A stretch of DNA of 10,686 nt from Fidelibacterota bacterium (GCA_003645825.1 QNCQ01000039.1:1-10686); one strand, 5' to 3'. Positions 1 through 10,002 are shown, counted from the stretch's first letter. Numbers and translations: made by a program. The notes: generated by a model not told the origin, from the letters alone.

Positions 1-2022
<2,022 letters not shown>

Positions 2023-2031
2023 TGAATTTTG

Positions 2032-4794
2032 ATGTTCGAATGGTCAGGCGTTAAATTCAATAACTCAAAAAAGTATATTTTTTTCTTATTTTTATTATCA
2101 GTTTTCAATATAGCACGTGGAGATAATAGCCCCCTCGATGTTCATTATAGATTAGACGTTGAGCTAAATACTGCAAATAGTTTGCTTACTGGAGACTGCT
2201 ACATTACAATAAGCAACTTTGATTCTGCTGATTCCATCGTACTACTCCTAAAACCAAATAGATACAAAAATATAAATACTAAAAGTTTTCATTCTGCCGA
2301 GGCAAGAATTGAGGAACCCCCGTATATGAAAATAGAAAGTGTTAAAGTTCGAAGTAAGAGCGTAAAACCGATTTTTATAAATGATTCCCTTATTTATTTG
2401 CCTACTCGATATAATCAAAATAAGCTGGAAATAAATATAGAATATTTGTTGTACATACCAAATGGAACCCTCACTGAAATACCTGTAAAAGAAGGTGACT
2501 TGTATATTTTAAACTCCTTCTATCCGGAAATTGATATCAACTCTCTGGCAGGAGATAAATTCAAAAATAGAGACTTCTTTTGCAGTTTTGACGTTACTTT
2601 TTCAGTTGACTCAGGATACGCCGTTATAGGTTCTTCAAAAATAATTAAAAAACACTGGAATAATTCAAAAGTCTTCGTGCATTTTGAAAAATGCCGGGAA
2701 AAATATTTTACAATAATCCTCTCCTCAGAAAGAAAACTCATAACAAAACACTACCCGAATATAGACGTGTACATCCTCCCATTATCCAAGCGAAAAGAAA
2801 CTGTAGAAAGGATTGCGGAATTGGTAAAGGATTTTGATTCCTGGATGAGCACAAAAGTCAGTGGAAGTAGAAGTTGCATCTCAATTTCTGTCCACAATCT
2901 GCCTGATTTCATCTCTCTGCCTGGAGTAATCCTGATCCCTCATTCGGAACTAATGAAAATAAAAAGAGGCTACCTCTTTTCGGTGGAAAGTTTCATTCAC
3001 TCTATGGCAAAACAGTACATTTCGTTTGAAACAATCAAGCTGGGAAATGAACTATTCACTCCTGGGCTTGAACTATACCTTGTTAAAACCTATCTGAAGG
3101 AAACTGGAATAACCTACACTCCTAATATTCAGGAAAAGATATACCGCAAACTAATAGGATACATTGTCAGCAGTCTGGATAAATTTCACCCCCAGGGAAA
3201 CGAGATATTCATCACCTCAACACAAAATTTTCTTCCCATCACAAAAGAGATTGCCGAAATCAGAACCTATGAGTCTCTCAAAACTATTATTAATCTGCTT
3301 GGCGAGGATAAATTTTTCGGGACCCTGCAGGAGTACAATAACCTTTACGGAAGCAAAAATATAAGGGGGGATATTATCCATTTCGTAGCGGCCAATAACC
3401 CTCAGATATCGGATACCCTTATTACCGATCTGATTTACCAGAAAAGAAGAATAGACGTGAGCATACAAAATCTCCTTTCAATAAAAAAGAACTCGCACTT
3501 TCTGAATTCCATTGAGGTTAAACATAACCTTGGTATGTCAGCCCCTATCAAACTAAAGATATACTTCAAAAACAATAATACCCCTCTTTTCATTACCGAT
3601 ACCGTCAATTCCCCCCGGGATACCATATTCATTTCAAGCAAAACTCCTCTAAGAAAAGTTGTTATAGATCCATACAAAGACTACAAAGATATAGATAGAA
3701 GAAACAACAGATTTCCAAAACCAGTAAAGCTTACTCCTTTCTTTAGTCTTCCTGAACCGGAGGCATATCAAATCTACTTTATCCCCACCTTTGATTTTAA
3801 TAAACGTGACATTGCAAGGATAGGTATAAAATTAAGAGGAGCTCACTGGTTTGACCTGCGACCATTTATTCCTGCCGAGGAGAGAAATGACTGGGCAATA
3901 GGGGTCAATTTTGGACTAAAAAGCAAAAGCCCCGGTTACGATATTGCGTACAGTACCAACTTAAAAATCATTCCAGGTTCCCCCAGAATAGAAATGAATG
4001 CCAGATCCTACTTCGATATATCGGAAGCCACCGTTTCCACAGAATATTACATTGGAGACATACGATATCTTTTCTTCTACAAGATGCAGGGTTATAAAAA
4101 GTTAAAGATTACACTAACGACTCAGAAAGTAAAAACCTTAACTTTCCTTGATGAAAAAAGATGGGAAACAGGCAGGTATAACTTCCTAAACCTGCAATTC
4201 ATAAACTTTCACAACTGGATATACCTCAGGCACATGTTTGTTGCGAACTTCGGATTCACTCCACGGTTCACAAATAAAGATTTTAACTTTCTGAAATACA
4301 GCTTTGACATCCAGGTCAGGTATAGACTTGTGGGAAACATCTATGCGTTAAACCGTATTTTTTATGGCAGAATTAATGGGACACCCCCAAGGCAAAAACT
4401 CTTTTACATTTTCGGGAAAAACAACTTCGAAAATCTCAGCTTCTCAAGCTTTTATCAGATAAAAGGTTCAGGGGACATGAGGGGATATGGTAAGAGGAAC
4501 CTGAGTGGCCAGAACATACTTACATCGAACATGGAATTCATATACAACCTGGTTCTTTTTAAAATCTTGGACTTCGACATCGTAATATTCGGAGATGCCG
4601 GAATGGTCTCACAAAGAACTCTCAACTTCAAGATGGAAAATTTCCTTTATGATGTAGGAATGGGCATAAGAATCAATCTGTTTGAGAACATTAAATTTGG
4701 AATATCGTCTCCATTTTACGTCTCACATCCACCCGCCGGAGAGAAAAAACTGAAACCACGGTTCATAATAACTACAGATCTAAAAACTAGGTAA
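2032..4794 (+). CDS. Exported M1-peptidase-like protein with C-terminal Omp85/BamA-like beta-barrel
   Basis: This is a protein of about 920 residues (numbered here from an in-frame TTG at 2029; the ATG at 2032 is the likelier start). A lysine-bearing n-region and a hydrophobic stretch (YIFFLFLLSVFNIA) form a signal peptide. Residues about 35-500 follow the layout of an M1 aminopeptidase: a beta-rich N-terminal domain, then a helical region. At the HExxH site the sequence is H324-S-M-A-K328, and the later NEG motif reads T-P-G at 344-346, so zinc binding and catalysis are probably lost. From about residue 575 to the end, alternating aromatic strands, an RGY motif at 818-820, a FGDAGMV strand and a final GMGIRINLF strand resemble the Omp85/BamA surface-antigen barrel. 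I infer an outer-membrane protein with a periplasmic pseudo-peptidase region. No good ribosome-binding site is visible, so translation may be coupled to ligA. Substrate and role are unknown. Confidence 0.8.
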   Translation: MFEWSGVKFNNSKKYIFFLFLLSVFNIARGDNSPLDVHYRLDVELNTANSLLTGDCYITISNFDSADSIVLLLKPNRYKNINTKSFHSAEARIEEPPYMKIESVKVRSKSVKPIFINDSLIYLPTRYNQNKLEINIEYLLYIPNGTLTEIPVKEGDLYILNSFYPEIDINSLAGDKFKNRDFFCSFDVTFSVDSGYAVIGSSKIIKKHWNNSKVFVHFEKCREKYFTIILSSERKLITKHYPNIDVYILPLSKRKETVERIAELVKDFDSWMSTKVSGSRSCISISVHNLPDFISLPGVILIPHSELMKIKRGYLFSVESFIHSMAKQYISFETIKLGNELFTPGLELYLVKTYLKETGITYTPNIQEKIYRKLIGYIVSSLDKFHPQGNEIFITSTQNFLPITKEIAEIRTYESLKTIINLLGEDKFFGTLQEYNNLYGSKNIRGDIIHFVAANNPQISDTLITDLIYQKRRIDVSIQNLLSIKKNSHFLNSIEVKHNLGMSAPIKLKIYFKNNNTPLFITDTVNSPRDTIFISSKTPLRKVVIDPYKDYKDIDRRNNRFPKPVKLTPFFSLPEPEAYQIYFIPTFDFNKRDIARIGIKLRGAHWFDLRPFIPAEERNDWAIGVNFGLKSKSPGYDIAYSTNLKIIPGSPRIEMNARSYFDISEATVSTEYYIGDIRYLFFYKMQGYKKLKITLTTQKVKTLTFLDEKRWETGRYNFLNLQFINFHNWIYLRHMFVANFGFTPRFTNKDFNFLKYSFDIQVRYRLVGNIYALNRIFYGRINGTPPRQKLFYIFGKNNFENLSFSSFYQIKGSGDMRGYGKRNLSGQNILTSNMEFIYNLVLFKILDFDIVIFGDAGMVSQRTLNFKMENFLYDVGMGIRINLFENIKFGISSPFYVSHPPAGEKKLKPRFIITTDLKTR

Positions 4795-4795
4795 T

Positions 4796-6775
4796 TTATC
4801 TAACGAGTTCTATCGACAGTATCCTGTCAAACTCATCCAAAGCCAAAATAACATTTTTCCCGCTAATAACTTTCCCCAAACGGGTATATCTACCATTAAG
4901 ATCGTAGGAAGGTACGGTTACAACGAAAAATGAAGCTCCCTGAATCTGACCCTCCGCATTTAATACCCCTACAGTCCACTCACTGAACTCCAGCGGAGAA
5001 TACTCAACGAGGGAGATCCCTTCTGGATAGAGAAATTCTGTCCCTGTAGTATCACCAAAAAACACCATACCCTGTGCATAATCCCTCCATATTCGTCCAC
5101 CATCATAAAAGTGCTTTCTGGCAAGTTCCATAAAACGCAGTGAAGTTACCGGAGCAAAAAAACCATCACACTTCACCATGAAACTTCCTTCTGTAGTATT
5201 CACCCGAACTAGGGGGTTGAAATCATGCCTTTTGAGCCACTTATACTTTACACCATAGCTACCATGCTCTTTTCCATCCAGCCCTAACCGGGAATAGAGT
5301 AAATCCCTAACCTTGTCAATTCCACACCTATCCACTTCTCTTTTTATTCCCTTGAGGGCATCAGAATCCATGTATTCCATTATCCCTGCGAGCCCAACAA
5401 AAAAAGCTTTATTGGACATTTTTACATATTGCATTGCACCATTAATTACCGCCGGGTCAAAGTCGTCGTAATACACTCCACTTTTCCTCGCTGCATCCAG
5501 AGCGAGAAAAGCGATCACTGGATCCGCACTGTCAAGCCCCCACAGAATATATTCTACAAGAGCACGACCATCGGCAGAGTTTGATTTATACTCTTCTACC
5601 AAATACTTCATCAGGTATTTATAAGCACTCCGTTTTACAGAAGGTTCTTTATCGTTAAGAAAACTTTTCAATAGCTTGACCCTGTCCGGCGAGGGATTAT
5701 AGTACAACCCTCTAACAGCGTTATTTTTGAAATTACGAAAGGGAACCTCATCAATCTTTTTTTTCAAATCGATTATATCACCCCTTGCAAAAACGAATTC
5801 TACGGCTTTAGCTACTATACTCCTTTCTCTACTGGAATAACCCTGTTTTTCTATAAATGCCTGCGTTTCTCTGTCAACATCAGAGCAATTCTTATAAAGG
5901 TACTCAATCGCGGCACTCCTGACAGAAACATTAGTGTCTCTAAGGCAGCTCTTCCAGAAACTTTTATAAGTCCTGAACCCTTTAAGAGATGACAGCATTT
6001 TTATTTTGATGCGTGGATCGGGGCTATCTACCACAGATTTCAGAAGAGTTTTATCGACTTTTCCATACTTTGCAGCCAGCAAAACCGCATAGAAAGGCAG
6101 CTTATTTCCCGGTGAAGAAAAAAGACCATCTATAACTTTTTTGCTCAAATCCACCCGCACCGAATCACTCGCAAAGACAAGGATTCTCGCAGCCATTTCT
6201 CGCTCTCTCAAGTTACCGTTGGCAAGCTTCTCCAGAAGGAAATTTATCCGCCCTTCTGTATATATCCCCCGTTCCAGAAAACCTTCCAGAGCCAGCATCA
6301 GAAATTTGCCTCTAACTTTATTCTTTAGCACAAGACTGCGTAGATCTTCCTCTGTCCCGTTTTTTCCGATGGATAGAAAAATTTCTTCAAGGACATCTGG
6401 GTCAGCTTCCTTTTCTATCCTCTCAAGCAATGATTTTCTTGCTTCAGCAGTTTCAAACCTCCCGAGAGCATAAGCGGATATGTTCCTCACTAAAGGTGAA
6501 CTATCATTAAAGAGTTTTCTTAAAGCAGATACACCGGAAGTATCCTCACATAAAGAAAGCTCATAAGCCAGTCTCGCTCTTACTGCAGGGTTTCTATCAT
6601 GGAGGAAGGCTTCAAATCTCTTGTTCAACTCCCCATTTACTCTGTAACTGATCATCTTTTCTATCTTGCTATCGACTGAAGACGCGCATCCAGTCAGATA
6701 ATATTGGACTGTGAGTACTAGTAATAACCCTTTAAGCCGTCGGGTCTTAGTATGTCTGAGAGTTACCAGGATCAT
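4796..6775 (-). CDS. HEAT-repeat lipoprotein with C-terminal cyclophilin-type PPIase-like domain
   Basis: This is a predicted periplasm-facing lipoprotein of 659 residues. A basic n-region and hydrophobic core end in the lipobox L-T-G-C with the lipidated cysteine at position 30. Residues about 55-510 are helical HEAT-type repeats, seen in recurring segments such as DRNPAVRARLAYEL, DSSPLVRNISAYALGRF and DTNVSVRSAAIEYL. Residues 523-659 match the cyclophilin peptidyl-prolyl isomerase fold: TTEGSFMV, the AP..S..F..LA helix, FYDGG, GASFFVV and LNGRYTRLGKVISG. By eye, the arginine matching CypA Arg55 remains (R564), but the positions of F60, Q63, W121 and H126 are G569, F572, D625 and Y630, so isomerase activity may be weak or absent. 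HEAT plus cyclophilin lipoproteins are, to my knowledge, a recurring arrangement in Bacteroidetes-related lineages. The gene overlaps the end of the upstream alkyltransferase-like gene by 29 bases, which points to co-transcription. It probably binds or chaperones envelope proteins. Confidence 0.87.
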   Translation of the reverse strand: MILVTLRHTKTRRLKGLLLVLTVQYYLTGCASSVDSKIEKMISYRVNGELNKRFEAFLHDRNPAVRARLAYELSLCEDTSGVSALRKLFNDSSPLVRNISAYALGRFETAEARKSLLERIEKEADPDVLEEIFLSIGKNGTEEDLRSLVLKNKVRGKFLMLALEGFLERGIYTEGRINFLLEKLANGNLREREMAARILVFASDSVRVDLSKKVIDGLFSSPGNKLPFYAVLLAAKYGKVDKTLLKSVVDSPDPRIKIKMLSSLKGFRTYKSFWKSCLRDTNVSVRSAAIEYLYKNCSDVDRETQAFIEKQGYSSRERSIVAKAVEFVFARGDIIDLKKKIDEVPFRNFKNNAVRGLYYNPSPDRVKLLKSFLNDKEPSVKRSAYKYLMKYLVEEYKSNSADGRALVEYILWGLDSADPVIAFLALDAARKSGVYYDDFDPAVINGAMQYVKMSNKAFFVGLAGIMEYMDSDALKGIKREVDRCGIDKVRDLLYSRLGLDGKEHGSYGVKYKWLKRHDFNPLVRVNTTEGSFMVKCDGFFAPVTSLRFMELARKHFYDGGRIWRDYAQGMVFFGDTTGTEFLYPEGISLVEYSPLEFSEWTVGVLNAEGQIQGASFFVVTVPSYDLNGRYTRLGKVISGKNVILALDEFDRILSIELVR

Positions 6776-7451
6776 TCTTTCCCATTTTCAGCTCTGCAAG
6801 ATACTTTTTCTCAAGCTTCAGAAGTTTTACTTTGAGTTCGACTCCAGCAGTAAAGTTTCCGGGTTTTCCTCCTGCCTGTATAACCCTATGACGTGGAATT
6901 AGAATGGGCAATTTGTTTCTGGCAAGGGCCTGTCCTACTGCTCTGCTATATCGACGACCCCCAACCCACTCGGCTAACTCTCCATATGAGACAGTCCTCC
7001 CATGAGGGATTAGATAAGTCCAGTATAGCACTGTCTTTGAAAAGAAAGTTGAAGTAAAAAATGGAAAGATATCCTTATAGATCACAGGACTGCCTGAAAT
7101 AAAGTACTTAACAAAGCTATCTAGAAACCCCCTATGAAATCTTTCAACTTCCTCCCAGCCCACCTGAACAAACTCTGTGTTGAATATCATTCTCTTTCCT
7201 ATTCCGACTGCAACAATATACTTTGTGGTAAAATAAACACGAAATTGTAAATCCCCTACGTAGAACGGATACCAAAATATCACACTCTGGGAGATCTCAT
7301 ATTTTTCCTGTGCTTTCTCCACCACAATGGGCTTCAATATTCCCCGACAGATCTTGCAATTTCTCCAATGTTCGAAAAGTTCCAGTTCGGCCGAGATGGG
7401 GAGAGTCCTGTTTATTAAAGCCCGTGCCTGTTCTATAGTCAGGTGCTCCAT
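6747..7451 (-). CDS. Alkyltransferase-like (ATL/MGMT-family) protein with N-terminal ZAS-type zinc motif and Arg in place of the acceptor Cys
   Basis: This 234-residue protein ends in the DNA-binding fold of O6-alkylguanine-DNA alkyltransferases (about 138-220). It shows the recognition segment IPHGRTVSYGELA, the S-R-A-V-G-Q-A-L-A-R-N helix with the conserved Arg170, and the active-site loop. That loop reads P-R-H-R-V at 186-190 where true enzymes have P-C-H-R-V; codon 187 is CGT. Without the cysteine it cannot accept an alkyl group, so it belongs functionally with the ATL proteins, which bind alkylated guanine and signal to nucleotide excision repair. Residues about 55-130 probably form the usual N-terminal domain of the family. 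Residues 1-40 are extra: H3, H28, C32 and C35 match the zinc ligands of ZAS anti-sigma domains (zf-HC2). H3 lies right at the ATG, which supports this start although no clear ribosome-binding site precedes it. No membrane segment and no sigma factor gene is seen nearby. Confidence 0.85.
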   Translation of the reverse strand: MEHLTIEQARALINRTLPISAELELFEHWRNCKICRGILKPIVVEKAQEKYEISQSVIFWYPFYVGDLQFRVYFTTKYIVAVGIGKRMIFNTEFVQVGWEEVERFHRGFLDSFVKYFISGSPVIYKDIFPFFTSTFFSKTVLYWTYLIPHGRTVSYGELAEWVGGRRYSRAVGQALARNKLPILIPRHRVIQAGGKPGNFTAGVELKVKLLKLEKKYLAELKMGKNDPGNSQTY

Positions 7452-7563
7452 ATAGATACCAATCTTTAAGACAAATTAGAGTACAAAATTTCCATAGAAA
7501 TGTTGCTTTCAGTGATGTCAGTGAATTTACACCACATTACCTATAAACAATTATCTAACCTTT

Positions 7564-7593
7564 AAAAAGTCTGTTTTTAATCTATAAAACAGA
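7564..7593 (-). terminator. Probable rho-independent terminator after the C69 peptidase gene
   Basis: Read on the minus strand, an 8-bp perfect stem (TCTGTTTT with AAAACAGA, arms at 7586-7593 and 7570-7577, 8-base loop) is followed by C and five T residues. It lies about 75 bases past the C69 stop codon. The stem is AT-rich, so termination efficiency is uncertain. Confidence 0.5.
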
Positions 7594-7668
7594 TCTCTTT
7601 AAATCAATTAAAAACTTTCAGCGTAGGGAACGATAATGCCGTATCAAGGATCAGCTTTTTCACATCAG

Positions 7669-9252
7669 TTAAAATTTCTCATCATATTTTGTCCACAGCT
7701 CGTCTCCCAGCTTCCAGGCTCTTTCAATGACCTTATTTCCACAGTCCATGGAATAATTCGTGAGGAATTTTATAGCTCTCTTTTTTGATTTCCTGTAAAG
7801 TTTTAAAGCCTTCTCCTCTATCTTTCCCTGATTATCTAAAAACTCTTTCTGCACTGGACCCCATACCTCTTCGATATCATATCTCATATCACCCCATCTG
7901 TGTGCAGCAATGGTTCCGAGTCTATTAAAAGCCCACCAGGCAGATTTTCTGGTAAACCCCTTTGCCCTGCCGGGTACCTTATAGGGCTCTGCGACGTCTT
8001 CTATGCTACAATACAGAGGAACATAAATAGAAGTAGCTACATTATCCAGAGCAAGCCACACCACCCCGCCGATCTCATCTGGCAACCATTCGCGGGACTG
8101 GGTAATTGTGGCGTACATCGTATACCATCTTGCTATAGTTCTTTCCCCTCTCCAGCCCCAGCCACCGTTGATCTTAAAAAGTGGAAGCATATCATACGGC
8201 ATAAAAGGATTCGCCAAGGGGGATATTTCTGTCTTACCCTCTTTGTTTACCCAGGTGATATTCTTAATTGGATTATAATCCGTTCCTTCATAGTAGTCTT
8301 TAAAAATGGATATCAACTTTTCAAGGGTAACCAATGTGTCAGGCTTTACCGAGAAAGGGTAATTCTCCGATTCAGGATGTAATCCAAGAGATGGAGCAAG
8401 GAGATCAAGGACTCTCCATTCCCTGCGTCTTGCTGCCAGGGAGACTCGTCCTCCTGGATCGTAAGCATAACAGAATTCAAATGGGCCGTTTTCAGGATTC
8501 CACCATCCACTATCCTGCGCTACCTGGAAGACATTATCAGAGGTCATAAAGTAATCAGGGTTTGACAAGTTAATCTGCCTGATTCTGCTGGCATTTGCAA
8601 CAACAGAGACATGGTCATCTGGTACTCTCTGGGCAGCCCATATCGCCCCTTTATTTCCTTTACCGGGTCCCACAATCTCAAGAACCCAGACTTCTCTTGT
8701 ATCTGCAATTGTTAGGGCTTCGCCATAGTCTATCCATCCATACTTTTTTAGCAATTTACCCGCAAGTTTGATAGCTTCCCGTGCTGTGGTGCATCTTTCC
8801 AGCATCAGCCTTACGAGCTGCTGGCAGTCTATCAACCCATTATCTGATTTTAAAGATTTCCTCCCACCAAAAGTAGATTCCCCGATAGCAAGTTGGTGAT
8901 CGTTCATGCATGGATAGGCAGTATTTATAAATCCGTAAGTATACTCAACCTGAGGTATTTTACCAACGGGAACATGTGCATAGGCCGGCATTGCAAGAGT
9001 ATCACAGTTCACTCTTTTGACAAGAGTTAGCATTTCACCTTTCTTGTGCTTCATTGGAGGAACAATGTTCAGCCAGCTCCGCGTCCTGTGACTGTCGCAG
9101 GTGTGTGAGGTTATCACTGACCCATCAGCGGAGGCAAGTTTTCCGACCATTATCGATGTACATCCATCAGGTCGGCCATCTATCCAATCCGCTTCCTGGA
9201 AATATGCAACACTAAAAAGAATAACAAACGCCATTAATAATTTTTTGAGCAT
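7669..9252 (-). CDS. Secreted C69-family dipeptidase (Ntn-hydrolase)
   Basis: This 527-residue protein belongs to peptidase family C69 (PepDA-like dipeptidases of the N-terminal nucleophile superfamily). An N-terminal signal peptide (KK, then LLMAFVILFSVAYF) implies export. After it comes G-R-P-D-G-C31-T-S, where Cys31 is the expected nucleophile, followed by the family block VGKLASADGSVITSH. Further C69-type blocks are VEYTYGFINTAYPCMNDHQLAIGEST, RCTTAREAIKLAGKLLKKYGW, EVWVLEIVGPGKG.WAAQRVPDDHVSVVAN and YYEGTDYNP. The active form probably begins at Cys31 after removal of the leader, as in other Ntn hydrolases; this is an inference. A strong ribosome-binding site, AAGGAGG at 9263-9257, lies 4 bases before the ATG. 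It is flanked by gene-free sequence on both sides and has its own terminator, so it is likely a single-gene unit. It probably cleaves short peptides outside the cytoplasm for nutrition. Confidence 0.93.
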   Translation of the reverse strand: MLKKLLMAFVILFSVAYFQEADWIDGRPDGCTSIMVGKLASADGSVITSHTCDSHRTRSWLNIVPPMKHKKGEMLTLVKRVNCDTLAMPAYAHVPVGKIPQVEYTYGFINTAYPCMNDHQLAIGESTFGGRKSLKSDNGLIDCQQLVRLMLERCTTAREAIKLAGKLLKKYGWIDYGEALTIADTREVWVLEIVGPGKGNKGAIWAAQRVPDDHVSVVANASRIRQINLSNPDYFMTSDNVFQVAQDSGWWNPENGPFEFCYAYDPGGRVSLAARRREWRVLDLLAPSLGLHPESENYPFSVKPDTLVTLEKLISIFKDYYEGTDYNPIKNITWVNKEGKTEISPLANPFMPYDMLPLFKINGGWGWRGERTIARWYTMYATITQSREWLPDEIGGVVWLALDNVATSIYVPLYCSIEDVAEPYKVPGRAKGFTRKSAWWAFNRLGTIAAHRWGDMRYDIEEVWGPVQKEFLDNQGKIEEKALKLYRKSKKRAIKFLTNYSMDCGNKVIERAWKLGDELWTKYDEKF

Positions 9253-9263
9253 CTCCCCTCCTT

Positions 9264-9952
9264 AAATTTTTCGAAATCCAATCTAACAGAGGTAAATTAA
9301 TAAAGTGTGCCGCTCATTACAACACATTCATGGTGAATGGATCCAGCAGGTAGCATGGAGGTGGGAACTCAAAAGGTATTGCGAGTCACAGTAATTTAAC
9401 GAAAGACTGGAGACAGTAGTAGAAATCAGTGAATTTTCCCTCTTTTAGCAGTTTTTTGAGGTTTCGAGAATGTCAATGTCGTCTTCGATTGATCCAGAGG
9501 ACAACCTCATTGCAAGTTTTTTCCTCACTGAAAAAGTTTTGCAGAAGTACTGTTTCAAAGCAAGCTACCCACGGGGAAAAAGAAGTGCGACATTTGCAGA
9601 ATCCCCAGTATCGGACAAAAAACTGCTTACGGAAAAGAAGTTGTAGTAATTGTCCTTGTGGTTCAATGAAACTGAAGGTTTAAAAGGCAAATAAAATCAC
9701 AAGAAAGAGGATCTAATAAACAAAAAATCCTGTACGAAGCTGAGTCTGTTTATTGATAATTAGTCTCGTTTGGATTTGGACAATCCTATATATTATTTAG
9801 CAACTTTCTTTTTATTACATTGTGATTCTAATCTGAAAACTTTAATGTTCCAGCATTATTTTGGCATTCAAATATTGCTGAAAAACAAATGTTAAAGCAA
9901 TCCCTTTTTCAATCCTGCTAAAACAATAAACATTGAAAATCAAAGGGATAAG
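9264..9952. other. Gene-poor stretch between the C69 peptidase and the RRM gene
   Basis: About 0.7 kb without a convincing intact gene. The part next to 9263 must hold the promoter of the C69 gene, but no clear -35/-10 pair was found. The middle (about 9449-9683) may hold a broken transposase fragment, listed separately. From 9690 to 9950 the sequence is strongly AT-rich, with stop codons in the frames I read and only weak imperfect inverted repeats, for example around 9845-9885. No tRNA, CRISPR or insertion-sequence ends were recognised. Confidence 0.6.
9449..9683 (+). pseudogene. Possible decayed transposase N-terminus (IS1595-like zinc ribbon), frameshifted
   Basis: No single frame looks like a protein, but three frames join into a plausible zinc-ribbon start. 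The first frame gives T-E-K-V-L-Q-K-Y-C-F-K-A-S-Y-P-R-G-K (9527-9580), like the TEEACLEYLFKxRWPxG segment before the zinc ribbon of IS1595-type transposases. The second frame gives C-D-I-C at 9586-9597. The third gives C-S-N-C at 9642-9653. The 15-residue space between the two C-x2-C pairs fits this family. Nothing matching the following SVTAGTIF block or the DDE core is seen, so it would be a short, two-frameshift remnant. Terminal inverted repeats were not found. This assembly across frames could be chance, so confidence is low. Confidence 0.25.
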
Positions 9953-9989
9953 GGGAGTCCTCAGGTTAGCTTAAACCATGAGGGCTCCC
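9953..9989 (-). terminator. Stem-loop terminator after the RRM gene
   Basis: On the minus strand, GGGAGCCCTCA pairs with TGAGGACTCCC (one mismatch). The stem continues, past a one-base bulge, as GGTT with AACC around a 6-base loop. The hairpin starts 13 bases after the RRM stop codon. The following tract (CCTTATCCCTTTGATTTT) is only moderately T-rich, so it may act as a terminator or as a 3'-end stabiliser. Confidence 0.65.
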
Positions 9990-10002
9990 GGTTACAAAAG
10001 GC

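Noticed and set aside
6141..6473. 110-codon plus-strand open frame inside the HEAT lipoprotein gene
   Set aside because: It is antisense to clear HEAT repeats, its composition is Ser/Arg-rich and low-complexity, and it has no recognisable motif.
7900..8382. 160-codon plus-strand open frame inside the C69 peptidase gene
   Set aside because: It lies wholly opposite conserved C69 sequence and resembles no family.
9429..9683. 84-codon plus-strand open frame as an intact gene
   Set aside because: It has no ribosome-binding site and an implausible composition; protein-like patterns appear only when frames are switched, which suits a remnant or chance better than a gene.
9845..9885. Imperfect inverted repeat (CAGCATTATT and AATATTGCTG)
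   Set aside because: The arms mismatch and the surroundings are very AT-rich, so such pairing is expected by chance.
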